A stretch of 64,000 nucleotides of DNA from Methanolapillus ohkumae (lineage in GTDB: Archaea > Halobacteriota > Methanosarcinia > Methanosarcinales > Methanosarcinaceae), in the NCBI RefSeq assembly GCF_032594355.1, contig NZ_CP131061.1, positions 1,302,001-1,366,000 on the forward strand, in the 5' to 3' direction. Below the pieces are notes generated by a model. It was not told the DNA's origin. It saw nothing but the letters and a program-made list of their open reading frames with translations, and searched no databases. Positions 43,435 to 52,817 of the stretch are shown here, in pieces (the first letter of the stretch is position 1; every line of letters begins with the position of its first letter). The position numbers and the translations under genes were made by a program.

Positions 43435-45078
43435 ATGGACGAATCCGCAATTTTAGAAAAAGCATCTCAAGCCGGCGTCATGATAAATGCCGAAGCCATT
43501 TCGCTTCTGATTGAATGCAATTTTCCGGGTTCCTGTCTGATTTCCCTCTTTTCCGAAGTGGACGAATCTGTTTTTGTCATCGGGCCGGAACATCTTCTTC
43601 CTTCCCTTCCAAAATATCATCAAAATACGGATGATAATGTTTCCAATGCGGATGCATTTTTGGGCATCGATTCAAATTCCGATACAGATTTAAATTCGAT
43701 TTCTGATGCGGATACTAATTTAGCATCCGATACAAATTCGACTCTCAATTCTGTCGCCGGCTCCAATTCCACCGCATCTGCTGCAGATTCTGTTTTTCAA
43801 TTCAAATATTCTTTTGAACAAAATCCGGTCCGTGTAATGGTGGACGTCAGCGAAAATTCCACCAGCATCGCCGAATATTCTCAATATGTTCAATATTTCC
43901 GGGACCGCTACACCTGCCTCAGTGAAATGATTCGCTCGCGTGTCAGTTCCCGTCCGATTGAAAGCGTTTCCAAAGGAAAATTCATCAAGCCGCTTTCCCG
44001 GGAAGAAGGGTCCTCTGAAATTTCCATTATCGGGATGGTATCTGAAAAAAGCACCACCAACAATCAACACGTGATTCTGGTGCTTGAAGACCCAACAAAC
44101 TCCATGCCGGTGCTCATCAATCAAAAAGATACGGATTTAATTGAAACCGCCTCCAAATTGATTTTAGACGAAGTCATCGGCGTGACCGGAAATTTATCCC
44201 CCGATGGCGGAATATTACTGGCATCCAAAATTACCCAGCCGGATGTTCCGAACAGCTTGTCTTCCAAAAAGCATTCGGAAGGAATTGCACTATTCATTTC
44301 CGACATTCATGTCGGCAGCAAGGAATTTATGAAAGAGGAATGGGAACTCTTTTTGGATTTCTTAAACGGGCGAAATGAAGACCCCGTTTTGAAAAAAATC
44401 GCATCCGAAGTCCGCTATTTGATTGTGGCGGGCGACATTGTTGATGGAATCGGAATCTACCCGAACCAGGAGGAAGATTTGGAAATCTTGGAAATTTATG
44501 ACCAATACCGAGAAGTAGCAAACTATTTCCATCAAATCCCAAAAAACATTCACGTCGTTATCGCTCCCGGAAACCACGATGCTGTGCGCCGGGCCGAACC
44601 ACAGCTCACCTTCCCAAAGACCATTCGGGATATGTTTCCCAAAAATGTGACCTTTGTCGGAAATCCGGCTTTAGTGTCGCTGGATGATATTTATATTCAA
44701 ATTTATCACGGCTGCTCTATGGACGATTTGGTGGCCAATATCAAAGGCGTTTCATACCAATCGCCGACCACCGGCATGCTGGAAATGGTTAAGCGGCGGC
44801 ATCTGGCGCCGACTTACGGCAGCCGGGTAATGATTTCTCCCGAGAAGAAAGATTACCTGCTGATTGACCAAATTCCGGACATTATCCACTGCGGGCACGT
44901 GCATACGGTGGGCATTTCCAATTACAAAAATATTTTGCTCATCAACTCCGGAACCTGGCAGGCACAAACAGATTTCCAAAAGAAAGTCAATATTATGCCG
45001 ACGCCCGCCAAGGTACCGATGGTGGATTTAAAAACAATGAAGACAAGGATATTGGATTTTAATTTGTATGAAGAATAA
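43435..45078 (+). CDS. polB: DNA polymerase D small subunit (DP1)
   Basis: About 547 residues from the ATG at 43435, chosen because GGAGGTGA stands 6 nt upstream. DP1 is the proofreading 3'-5' exonuclease and scaffold of the archaeal replicase PolD. A short N-terminal helical domain (AILEKASQAGVMINAEAI) is followed by a Ser/Asp/Asn-rich linker (about 65-125), an OB fold (about 185-275), and a Mre11-like calcineurin phosphatase domain with LFISDIHVGSKEF, LIVAGDIVDGIGIYPNQ, VVIAPGNHDAVRR, YHGCSMDD and PDIIHCGHVHTVG, so all metal-binding motifs are present. The linker is low complexity. The large subunit gene is not in the window. Confidence 0.96.
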   Translation: MDESAILEKASQAGVMINAEAISLLIECNFPGSCLISLFSEVDESVFVIGPEHLLPSLPKYHQNTDDNVSNADAFLGIDSNSDTDLNSISDADTNLASDTNSTLNSVAGSNSTASAADSVFQFKYSFEQNPVRVMVDVSENSTSIAEYSQYVQYFRDRYTCLSEMIRSRVSSRPIESVSKGKFIKPLSREEGSSEISIIGMVSEKSTTNNQHVILVLEDPTNSMPVLINQKDTDLIETASKLILDEVIGVTGNLSPDGGILLASKITQPDVPNSLSSKKHSEGIALFISDIHVGSKEFMKEEWELFLDFLNGRNEDPVLKKIASEVRYLIVAGDIVDGIGIYPNQEEDLEILEIYDQYREVANYFHQIPKNIHVVIAPGNHDAVRRAEPQLTFPKTIRDMFPKNVTFVGNPALVSLDDIYIQIYHGCSMDDLVANIKGVSYQSPTTGMLEMVKRRHLAPTYGSRVMISPEKKDYLLIDQIPDIIHCGHVHTVGISNYKNILLINSGTWQAQTDFQKKVNIMPTPAKVPMVDLKTMKTRILDFNLYEE

Positions 45079-45128
45079 TTTTTCAACATGTTTTCATCAG
45101 AAATTTAAATAATTTTAAGCCGGAATCA

Positions 45129-45142
45129 TGAAAGTACTTTCA
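45129..45142. promoter_or_regulatory. Perfect 14-bp palindrome between polB and topA
   Basis: TGAAAGTACTTTCA is its own reverse complement and is framed by GCCGG and CCGGC a few bases out. It lies 115 nt before topA and could be an operator. An ATG inside it opens a 19-codon frame of no recognisable meaning. Confidence 0.4.
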
Positions 45143-45256
45143 CCCGGCGCAGAAGTTCTTTTTATGTGTGGGCTGTTTAATATCTAAATGGTTAAAACCA
45201 TTGGAAAACCATTAAATTTTTCAAAAATATGAATCAAGAAACGAATCAAGATTTTT

Positions 45257-47713
45257 ATGACCGTTGTTGCCTTTGCCGAAAAAAATAAAGCGGCCGAAGA
45301 GATTGCCAAAATTCTCGGCGGCGGAAACTATTCCAGAACTTATGTGGACGGAGCGGCGGCTTACAAATTCAAACGAAACGGCGAAGATTGGGTGGTTGCG
45401 GGGCTTTCCGGACACATTATGGGCTACGATTATCCGCCGGAATATAACCGCTGGAATGAAGTGGACCCGGGCATATTGTTAGACGTTGAACCGCAAAAAT
45501 TTGTGACCAAAGAGAATTTGGCCGGCGCCATTGAAAAACTTTCCAAGGACGCGCACTTGATAATTTTGGCGTGCGACTATGACCGAGAAGGCGAAAACAT
45601 CGGGTTTGAAGCAAAAGAATTGGCGCAGCGGGTATCCAACGCCCCGATTAAACGTGCCCGCTATTCCAGTTTTTCCAAAAACGAAATTGAAAAAGCGTTT
45701 GATGCGCCGGGAGAGCCGGATACCGGTTTGGCGATGGCGGCCGAAGCGCGCCAAATTTTGGATTTGAAAATGGGCGCGGCGTTTACCCGTTATGTGACAC
45801 TGTCCGTTCGCGAAAAAGCATTCACGAAAGAAATTTTATCCATCGGCCCTTGCCAGACGCCGACGTGCGGTTTTGTGTATGAGCGGGAAAAATCCATCCG
45901 CGAATTTAATCCGAAAGACTTTTGGAAAATCATGGCGGATTTTGATACGGAATCCAACCCATCCGACACTGAAGTGAAAAATCCGGATGAAAAGAAATTA
46001 AAAACGGTGAAATCAATAAAAGCCGATTCGAAAACCGATTTGAAAACCGAATCGGAAAATGCATTTTCCGGCGTTCACCGATCGGGACAAATCACGGAAA
46101 AAGAGAAAGCAGACGAGATCTTTAAAAAAATAAAAGGCGAAAAAAAAGCTGTCGTCCTCAAAAAGTCGGTCAAAGAGCAAAGCTTGACGCCGCCGGTTCC
46201 TCTGAACACCACCGAGTTTTTAAAACGTGCCTCCTCATTTTTAAACATCAGCCCGGAAAAATCTCTTGAAATTGCCGAACAGTTGTACCTGTCGGGACTG
46301 ACCAGTTATCCGAGAACGGAAACAAACATGTACGCGCCGGATTTTGAATTTGTCCCTATTTTATCGGATTTGTCCAAAAACCCATCTTATGCGCAAACCA
46401 TCCGGCAATTGATGGCGGATTGTTCCGGAAAAGTGGTTCCCAAAAACGGAACTAAGGATGCAAAAGACCACCCTCCGATTTATCCGATTCGGGGCGCGGT
46501 TCAAGCCGACGTTGAAAAAATGGTGAGTTTACCCGGCGCGTACGCCGTTTATGATTTAATTTGCCGGCATTTTATTGCAAACTTAATGCCGGCGGCGATT
46601 TTTGAGAAAACACGGCTGGAAATTCAAATCCGAGATGAATTGTTTGATGTGACCGGCTCCATGAAAAAATCAAGCGGTTGGCTTTTGATTTATGATTATG
46701 AAACAAAAAAAGACAAGCTTCTCCCGCAAATCCGGGAAGGGGACATTTTGTTTGTCAAAAAGATTCAAAATACGGCGTCAAAGACGGCACCGCCGAAAAA
46801 ATTAATGGAAAGCGAACTTTTAACGCTCATGGACAAAAACGGAATCGGAACCAAAGCAACAGCGCCGACTCATATTGAAACAAATAAAAAACGCGGTTAT
46901 TTTGAGACCTCCGGAAAAACCATTTCCATATTGGACACAGGTTACATGCTGATGGAAAGTTTGGATTTTGCGGTTCCGATTCTGATTCGTCCTGAAATTC
47001 GAGCTCAGATTGAAGATTTGATTCAGCAGGTAGAAGATGGAAAAATTGAATTGAACGATGCGGTTTTGACCGGAACGGCGCTGATTAAAAAAATGTATGG
47101 CGACTTGACCGCAAACAAAGACCGTTTGGTTCAAAAATTGGCGGGCAGCATCAAGAGTGAGGCGGCGGAAAATGATAAAAAGAATTATGCCGGTGTTTGT
47201 CCGGTATGCCAAAACGCACTTCGGCTCATCACCACCGACAAGGGTCGTTTTGTCGGATGTGTCGGCTATCCGGACTGCGCGCAAACGTATCCGGTCCCAA
47301 AAACAGGCACTCTGACGTTCTTGCGTTCCAAAAAATGTCCGAAAGGCGGAATTGCCGTGATGGACGTCGGGAAAAAATACAATTGGGCAGTCGGTGTCGG
47401 CCCGTGTTTTAACTGCGACCAAAAAGATGTGTGTGACCCGCCCGAGACGGCTGGTCTTTGTCCAAAATGTAAAGAAGGACAAATGGTTTTAGTCCGGCTT
47501 TCCGACAGCCGATTTTTGTCCTGCTTCAAAAGATGCGGACATACGCAATCCTTGCCAAAAACAGGACGGTTGACGGTTTTGGATAAAAAATGCGAGATCT
47601 GCGGCTGGAATTTATTCAAAAATAAAGAGCAAGACAAAGAAGAAGAAACATTTTGCGCGAACCGGCGGTGCCGGGCCATCGGGCTGAAAAATGAGCACCA
47701 AAAGAATCCATAA
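45257..47713 (+). CDS. topA: DNA topoisomerase I (type IA)
   Basis: 818 residues. TOPRIM domain at the N-terminus (VVAFAEKNKAAEEIAKILGG; ILACDYDREGENIGFEA with the DxDxE metal site), the type IA core with ILDLKMGAAFTRYVTLSV, catalytic Tyr in GLTSYPRTETNMY near residue 355, and MDKNGIGTKATAPTHIET. The C-terminal 180 residues hold several zinc-ribbon modules (CPVCQNALRLI, CPKCKEGQMVLV, CEICGWNLF and CANRRC). It relaxes negative supercoils in an ATP-independent way. A charged low-complexity insert (about 235-285) separates TOPRIM and core. It lies 178 nt downstream of polB in the same direction. The ribosome site is weak. Confidence 0.96.
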   Translation: MTVVAFAEKNKAAEEIAKILGGGNYSRTYVDGAAAYKFKRNGEDWVVAGLSGHIMGYDYPPEYNRWNEVDPGILLDVEPQKFVTKENLAGAIEKLSKDAHLIILACDYDREGENIGFEAKELAQRVSNAPIKRARYSSFSKNEIEKAFDAPGEPDTGLAMAAEARQILDLKMGAAFTRYVTLSVREKAFTKEILSIGPCQTPTCGFVYEREKSIREFNPKDFWKIMADFDTESNPSDTEVKNPDEKKLKTVKSIKADSKTDLKTESENAFSGVHRSGQITEKEKADEIFKKIKGEKKAVVLKKSVKEQSLTPPVPLNTTEFLKRASSFLNISPEKSLEIAEQLYLSGLTSYPRTETNMYAPDFEFVPILSDLSKNPSYAQTIRQLMADCSGKVVPKNGTKDAKDHPPIYPIRGAVQADVEKMVSLPGAYAVYDLICRHFIANLMPAAIFEKTRLEIQIRDELFDVTGSMKKSSGWLLIYDYETKKDKLLPQIREGDILFVKKIQNTASKTAPPKKLMESELLTLMDKNGIGTKATAPTHIETNKKRGYFETSGKTISILDTGYMLMESLDFAVPILIRPEIRAQIEDLIQQVEDGKIELNDAVLTGTALIKKMYGDLTANKDRLVQKLAGSIKSEAAENDKKNYAGVCPVCQNALRLITTDKGRFVGCVGYPDCAQTYPVPKTGTLTFLRSKKCPKGGIAVMDVGKKYNWAVGVGPCFNCDQKDVCDPPETAGLCPKCKEGQMVLVRLSDSRFLSCFKRCGHTQSLPKTGRLTVLDKKCEICGWNLFKNKEQDKEEETFCANRRCRAIGLKNEHQKNP

Positions 47714-47892
47714 ATCAATAAATATGAAAAACAACCTCGGATTTTTTAACTTTTTTAAAAACGTCCGGTGCGGTTTTGCCGGCGCGGGTGGCGCTGAAAA
47801 ATACAGGCTGCTGTTTTTAAATTAAAAAAAATGAGAGACGGCTTTAGTAAAAAAAAAGATTTAAAAAAGAAGAATAAAAGAAAAAATGAAAA

Positions 47893-47915
47893 GAACAAAG
47901 AGTCAGACTTTGTTC
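47893..47915 (-). terminator. Hairpin terminator with the purB stop codon in its loop
   Basis: GAACAAAG / CTTTGTTC; the TGA stop of purB (47903-47905) lies in the loop and CTTTTC follows on the minus strand. Confidence 0.65.
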
Positions 47916-49255
47916 CCATGCTTTTTCTTTAATTTCAAAACCAAATTTTCAACTTGCGGGACAGCTGTTCCGATGTATTTATAGGGATTTACCAAATTTT
48001 CAATATCGTCTTTTGTCAAAACGGCTGAAATTTCCTTATTTTCCAAAAGAACCGCCCGGAAGTGTTTATTTTCTTCAACAGCTTTCATCGCAGATTCGCG
48101 CACCAGCTCGTGCGCTTCCTGCCGGCCGACACCGCGAAGGGTCAATTCGATCATAATCGCTTCGCCCATGTTCAGCCCGTTTAAAAGCTCCAAATTCCTT
48201 TGGATATTGCCGGAATTAAACCGGAGATTCTCTAAAACATTAATACTGAGATTGAGGATGTGGTCCGTAAGAATCGTGCATTCCGGAAAAACAATGCGTT
48301 CGGATGAGGAATTTGTCAAATCCCGCTCATCCCACAGCGTGTTGTTGAGAAGTTCGGTCTCAATAAAGCCGCGGACGATGCGGGCCAGGCCGCAGATTTG
48401 TTCCGATTTGATCGGATTTCTTTTGTGCGGCATCGTGGAGGAGCCGACTTGTTTTTTTCCAAAACCCTCTTCCAATTCCGCAATTTCACTGCGCTGCATG
48501 GAGCGGATTTCCGTCCCGATTTTGTCCAGCGTCGTTACGACATTGGACATCCACATGACGAATTCGGCATGGCGGTCACGCTGAATGAGTTGGTTGGACA
48601 CCTCAACGGATCCGATTTCCAAATATTCCATGGTTTTCTTTTGAAGCTCTATGCCGTTTTTTCCAAAAGCCGCTTGCGTGCCGACCGCGCCAGTCATCTG
48701 GCCGACCAAAAGCCGGGGTTTGAGTTCGCCGAGGCGGTCAATATGACGATCCATTTCGGAGGCCCAAATCGCAAATTTAAGACCGTATGTCGTCGGAACG
48801 CCGATTTGCCCATGTGTACGACCGCAACAGACTGTGTTTTTATGTTCTTCGCCGCGGCACATTAAGATGGAAAGCAAGCGGTAGAGCTTTGCTTCAAAAA
48901 TAGAAACGGCTTCTTTGAATTGAAGCGCGGTTGCGGTATCCAAAATGTCATTCGACGTCGCTCCAAAGTGAACCCATTTGCCGGCATCGTCTTTACATTT
49001 CTCGGAAATGGCTTTGACCACCGCCATCATATCATGATTTATTTCCTGCTCAATTTCATCCACCCGTTCCCATTTTACCAAGGGAAGAGTTTTTTCAATT
49101 TCCGTTGCAGCGCTTTTTGGAATCATACCCAAGTCGGCTTCCGCTTTGGACAAAGCAATTTCTGTTTTGACCAGCATTTCTAATCTTCTTTCTTGAGACC
49201 AAACAGCTTTCATTTCCGGGGTTCCGTAACGGTATTCAATCGGATGAATCGACAT
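47903..49255 (-). CDS. purB: Adenylosuccinate lyase
   Basis: About 450 residues from the ATG at 49255 (MSIHPIEYRYGTPEMKAVW), with GGAG 8 nt upstream; the extension to 49285 does not fit the family. It splits fumarate from SAICAR and from adenylosuccinate in purine synthesis. Fumarase-superfamily signatures: HFGATSNDILDTATALQ, TVCCGRTHGQIGVPTTYG with the catalytic His, and the signature loop GSSTMPHKRNPIKSEQI near residue 275. Normal length. Neighbouring genes are unrelated. The terminator encloses the stop codon, as for carB. Confidence 0.97.
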   Translation of the reverse strand: MSIHPIEYRYGTPEMKAVWSQERRLEMLVKTEIALSKAEADLGMIPKSAATEIEKTLPLVKWERVDEIEQEINHDMMAVVKAISEKCKDDAGKWVHFGATSNDILDTATALQFKEAVSIFEAKLYRLLSILMCRGEEHKNTVCCGRTHGQIGVPTTYGLKFAIWASEMDRHIDRLGELKPRLLVGQMTGAVGTQAAFGKNGIELQKKTMEYLEIGSVEVSNQLIQRDRHAEFVMWMSNVVTTLDKIGTEIRSMQRSEIAELEEGFGKKQVGSSTMPHKRNPIKSEQICGLARIVRGFIETELLNNTLWDERDLTNSSSERIVFPECTILTDHILNLSINVLENLRFNSGNIQRNLELLNGLNMGEAIMIELTLRGVGRQEAHELVRESAMKAVEENKHFRAVLLENKEISAVLTKDDIENLVNPYKYIGTAVPQVENLVLKLKKKHGNKV

Positions 49256-49763
49256 AATTTTAACTCCAAAAGATCGGATGAACAAAATAATTTATTGAAT
49301 TTAAACATAAAATATTGAATTAAAATATAAAATATTGAACATAAAAATGCGGATCATGTAAATTTAGCATGATTTCGCATGAATTCAAATGACTTTTGCG
49401 AATGTAAGTAGTTGAAATGAAAAGGATTGTTTATAAATTTAATGAACGGTCAGCCCTCAAAAAGTCCCGGAAATGAACCGGTTTTTGGATTTAAATGAAA
49501 AAATCGGGACAGACAAAGAAAGAATTAAATATATTGGGTATGGTTTTTCAATCTTCTTACATTCTTATTCAATCTTCTTAAAGGGTTTGTGACGGATTAA
49601 TCCAAAACTATTATATGTATTAAGTGTTAGTTTACATTCCTTTTCATCGTGAATTAAAAACAATCGTGAATCAACGTGCTTCATTCCGGTTGAAAATAAC
49701 GATTACTAAGAACGATTTTCTATTTCATTTTATATTATAATCCATTAAAACAGGTGAATATTT
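49256..49763. other. AT-rich divergent promoter region between purB and L40e
   Basis: No gene seen. Direct repeat TTCAATCTTCTTA at about 49547 and 49568. A candidate box A, TTTTATATTATA at about 49728-49739, would give L40e a very short leader. Confidence 0.5.
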
Positions 49764-49913
49764 ATGGGAAAATTTCCGGAAGCAGACGAGAGATTATTAA
49801 AAAAGAAGATTTGTATGAAATGCAACGCGCGAAACTCTATTCGTGCAACCCGTTGCAGAAAATGTAATTACCCGAACCTCCGCTTAAAATCCAAAGACAA
49901 GAACGGAGCATGA
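49764..49913 (+). CDS. rpl40e: Large ribosomal subunit protein eL40
   Basis: 49 residues: MGKFPEADERLLKKKICMKC, then NARNSIRATRCRKC and a basic tail ending NGA. The four cysteines (CMKC, CRKC) form the L40e zinc finger, and the length is that of archaeal L40e, which lacks the ubiquitin fusion of eukaryotes. It sits on the 50S subunit near the factor-binding site. GGTGA precedes the ATG by 7 nt. The stop is 7 nt before the GGGP synthase start, whose ribosome site (GGAG) overlaps the end of this gene, so the two form an operon. Confidence 0.93.
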   Translation: MGKFPEADERLLKKKICMKCNARNSIRATRCRKCNYPNLRLKSKDKNGA

Positions 49914-49920
49914 TCTTAAA

Positions 49921-50676
49921 ATGACGGTGGAAGACTATCTCTCGAAAATTATTCAAAGGGATGGCGTTGCCCATATCACTTTAATTGATCCCGCCTCTCA
50001 AAAACCGGAAGAGTCCGTTCGTTTGGCAATCGCGGCCGCGCAAGGCGGCACCGATGCCATTATGCTTGGCGGCTCCACCGATGCAGGCGGCCAGCTTTTG
50101 GACATTACGGCCAAAATGATCAAAGAGAAAGTCAAACTCCCCATCATTCTTTTCCCTGGAAACACATCCGGATTTACAACAAGCGCCGACTGCGTTTTGT
50201 TCATGAGTCTTCTGAATTCCCGCGACCCGCACTACATTGTCGGGAATCAGGTTCAAGGGGCTTATACGTTGTATAAAGTCGGTATGGAATCCATCCCGAT
50301 GGCGTATTTGGTTTGCGAACCCGGCGGCACTGTCGGCTGGGTCGGAGATGTCAAACTTCTCCCCCGCAAAAAACCGGAACTTGCGGCAGCTTATGCGTTA
50401 ACCGGAAAATATTTCGGTATGCGGTACACCTATCTTGAAGCCGGATCGGGCGCGGAATCAGCGCTTCCGCCGGAAATGATTGCCACCGTCAAACACATTT
50501 TAAAAGAAAATGTTCTCATTGTCGGCGGCGGAATCCGAGATGGAAAAACAGCAGCGATTTGCGCAAAAGCCGGCGCGGATATTATTGTGACCGGAACAGC
50601 CATTGAAAAAGCGGGAAATGCAAAAGAATTGACTGCGGAAATTGTTCAAGGCGCCAAAGCCGGAAAAAAAGCCTGA
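49921..50676 (+). CDS. Geranylgeranylglyceryl phosphate synthase
   Basis: 251 residues. It makes the first ether bond of archaeal membrane lipids, from sn-glycerol-1-phosphate and geranylgeranyl diphosphate. PcrB/GGGPS TIM-barrel motifs: HITLIDPASQKPEES, GGTDAIMLGGSTDAGGQLLD, LPIILFPGNTSGFTTSAD, the YLEAGSGAESALPPEM substrate loop, and the phosphate-binding end LIVGGGIRDGKTA and GADIIVTGTAIEK. It belongs to the longer archaeal group rather than to the bacterial heptaprenyl PcrB. Second gene of the L40e operon, an arrangement that couples translation and lipid genes without obvious functional reason. Confidence 0.96.
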   Translation: MTVEDYLSKIIQRDGVAHITLIDPASQKPEESVRLAIAAAQGGTDAIMLGGSTDAGGQLLDITAKMIKEKVKLPIILFPGNTSGFTTSADCVLFMSLLNSRDPHYIVGNQVQGAYTLYKVGMESIPMAYLVCEPGGTVGWVGDVKLLPRKKPELAAAYALTGKYFGMRYTYLEAGSGAESALPPEMIATVKHILKENVLIVGGGIRDGKTAAICAKAGADIIVTGTAIEKAGNAKELTAEIVQGAKAGKKA

Positions 50677-50871
50677 AAAAGCTTTTTTTCAATTTTTAAA
50701 AACATTTCATATTTTTCGATTCATATTTCTATTCGTATCTCATTCGTATCTCATTCGTATTTCCATTCATCATATTCTAGTTCATTCATTACATTCATAA
50801 TTTCATTTATATTCATATTTCCTAAATCTCAGTTCAAATATTTTCAAATAATTATCTGGAATTTTGTTTTA
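50677..50871. other. AT-rich spacer with (CTCATTCGTAT) repeats before atwA
   Basis: Short degenerate repeats of ATTCGTATCTC near 50730-50765 and TTCATATTT runs. Candidate box A sequences at about 50803-50815 and 50842-50852. Confidence 0.4.
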
Positions 50872-50898
50872 CCGATGCCTTCGCATCGGTCTTTTTTT
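50872..50898 (+). terminator. Hairpin with T7 tract just before atwA
   Basis: CCGATGC / GCATCGG around CTTC, followed by TCTTTTTTT. It ends 33 nt before the atwA start and 196 nt after the GGGP synthase stop, so it may be either a late terminator of the upstream operon or an attenuator-like leader hairpin of atwA. Confidence 0.7.
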
Positions 50899-50931
50899 AA
50901 CATATTAACATTCTTGGTCGGAGGGCTTTGT

Positions 50932-52722
50932 GTGCTGACAGTGTCTCAATTGGCAAAAGATTATCAAACGGCTCACGGAAAAAAACGTGTGCTTGACAGC
51001 ATTTCTTTTACGGTATCCAATGCCGAAATTGTTGGAATTACAGGAAAAAGCGGCGCCGGAAAATCCACTCTTTTAAAAATTCTGCGCGGCGCCGAGTCGT
51101 TTGACGCCGGAAAAATTGAAATTGACGGCGAAGCGGTATTTCCGGATTCCGGAAAAGAAGGAGAAAAATTACTCAAACGCGCCACTGCGATTCATTTGCA
51201 GCGTAATTTCGGTCTTTGGGGCGGGCCGGCCATTGAAAATATTATCCGCCGCCTGAATTATCAAATTGTCGGTACCGAAGCGCTTCCGCTTCCCGATCAT
51301 TACACGTATCCGGACCTTTACGATGAAGCGATGGATATTTTAAAATTGGTTCAGCTGGATAAAAAAGCGCTTCATGCGACCGACCAGCTGAGTGGTGGTG
51401 AAAAACAGCGTCTGGTTCTCGCCCGGCAAATCGCGGCGAAGCCGAAAATTTTGCTTTTGGATGAACCGGTAACCATGACGGGTCCTGACACAAAACAAGA
51501 GATTCTGGATGTCATTTTAAGCCTTCGGGACAAACTCAACATTCCAATTTTGGTGGTTTCCCACCTGCCGGAAGTTCATGCCTATCTTGCCGACCGGGTT
51601 TTGTTTATTGAAAACGGGAAAATCGTAAAAGAAGGCGATCCGATTCAGGTCCTTAAATATTTCCTCAAAGATATGGCCGAAAAAGAGCCGCTTTTGGCGG
51701 CAGAAGTCCCAAAAAGCTGCATCCGTGCCTGCGATGTGAAAAAACGGTACAGTCTCATTCGGGTCGGCGAGGTTTTGAATATTGAAAATTTCAACCTGGA
51801 TATTTTTGAAAAGCAAATCACCACTTTGATTGGAAGTTCGGGCGCCGGAAAAACCACGATCATGAAAATGATGGAAGGCATGATTCCACCGACGTCGGGA
51901 GTTATTGAATTTATTTATCATGGGGAAGATTTCAAACTTAGAAAACCCAAAAAAGGCGGCGATGAAAAACCTGTTTTCGGAAATGAAAATTGGGTGGACA
52001 TTGGCACTTACAATGAAAATCGGATTTATCTGCGCAGTGTCATCAGTATTATGAATCAGGAATTTTCCATGTCGGTCAATTCTACCGTTCGTGATCAGAT
52101 TCGGTTCCGTTTGAGCATGAAGACAAGGCATGCGGTGGATTTTGCAAAGGTCAAAGCGGCTGAGCTTGGAATTTCGCCGCAGATTTTGGATATTATTTAC
52201 CGGATTCCCGATATGACGACGGAAGAAAAAGACAAAGTGATGAATGAGTTGGGGGTTCCGGACAATATTTTTTCGGAATTGTTCCCGATTATTCCGTCAA
52301 CCGATGTGGATAAATATGCCGCCCCGATTTTTAAATCGTTGAATTTGCCGTTGGAGATTTTGGATCAAAAACCGGATGAAATCAGCGGTGGCGAACATGT
52401 CCGTGCATTTATTGCGCTGAGTCTGGCAACAGCGCCCGACTATCTCTTCTTAGACGAGCCGTTTGGAGATTTGGATCCGGTCACTCTCCGTGACGTTACA
52501 AATGCGTTAAAACGCATTAATAAGGACTTTAACACGACGATTGTGCTGGTCAGCCACCACATGGACTTTGTGAAGGAAGTTTCTCACCGGGCAGTTTGGA
52601 TAGATAAAGGACAGATTGTCATGGATGACAACCCTGAAATTGCATGTGCCGCACTCATTGAAAAAAGCCGGGCGAAATACTTGAACTTTGATATGGAAAA
52701 ATTAATTCAGATGAATCCTTAA
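50932..52722 (+). CDS. atwA: Methyl-coenzyme M reductase activation protein AtwA (component A2), double ABC ATPase
   Basis: About 596 residues from GTG at 50932, which lies 6 nt after GGAGGG; an in-frame ATG at 50875 would start inside a terminator hairpin and is rejected. Two ABC ATPase modules without membrane helices. First: GITGKSGAGKSTLLKILRG (Walker A), DQLSGGEKQRLVLARQI (signature), ILLLDEPVTM (Walker B). Second: TLIGSSGAGKTTIMKMMEG, DEISGGEHVRAFIALSL, YLFLDEPFGDLD. This layout is that of component A2, needed with ATP to activate methyl-CoM reductase by reducing F430 nickel. It is cytoplasmic. It ends in a bidirectional terminator shared with a microprotein gene. Confidence 0.88.
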   Translation: MLTVSQLAKDYQTAHGKKRVLDSISFTVSNAEIVGITGKSGAGKSTLLKILRGAESFDAGKIEIDGEAVFPDSGKEGEKLLKRATAIHLQRNFGLWGGPAIENIIRRLNYQIVGTEALPLPDHYTYPDLYDEAMDILKLVQLDKKALHATDQLSGGEKQRLVLARQIAAKPKILLLDEPVTMTGPDTKQEILDVILSLRDKLNIPILVVSHLPEVHAYLADRVLFIENGKIVKEGDPIQVLKYFLKDMAEKEPLLAAEVPKSCIRACDVKKRYSLIRVGEVLNIENFNLDIFEKQITTLIGSSGAGKTTIMKMMEGMIPPTSGVIEFIYHGEDFKLRKPKKGGDEKPVFGNENWVDIGTYNENRIYLRSVISIMNQEFSMSVNSTVRDQIRFRLSMKTRHAVDFAKVKAAELGISPQILDIIYRIPDMTTEEKDKVMNELGVPDNIFSELFPIIPSTDVDKYAAPIFKSLNLPLEILDQKPDEISGGEHVRAFIALSLATAPDYLFLDEPFGDLDPVTLRDVTNALKRINKDFNTTIVLVSHHMDFVKEVSHRAVWIDKGQIVMDDNPEIACAALIEKSRAKYLNFDMEKLIQMNP

Positions 52723-52790
52723 CTGAAATTTAAAAAACATTGATAAAAAAACAGATAATTCAAGAATGAATTAAAAAAAGAAATAAAATC

Positions 52791-52816
52791 AAGGCGGAAA
52801 TTTCCGCCTTTTTTTA
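52791..52816. terminator. Bidirectional hairpin terminator between atwA and the 45-residue gene
   Basis: AAGGCGGAAA / TTTCCGCCTT, perfectly paired, with T7 on the plus strand and a T-containing tract on the minus strand; it serves two converging genes. Confidence 0.85.
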
Positions 52817-52817
52817 T

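Noticed and set aside
45128..45187. 19-codon leader peptide before topA
   Set aside because: No ribosome site and the frame begins inside a palindrome; probably chance.
50875..50931. 19-residue N-terminal extension of AtwA from the ATG at 50875
   Set aside because: That ATG is inside the CCGATGC/GCATCGG hairpin; the GTG at 50932 has GGAGGG at ideal spacing.
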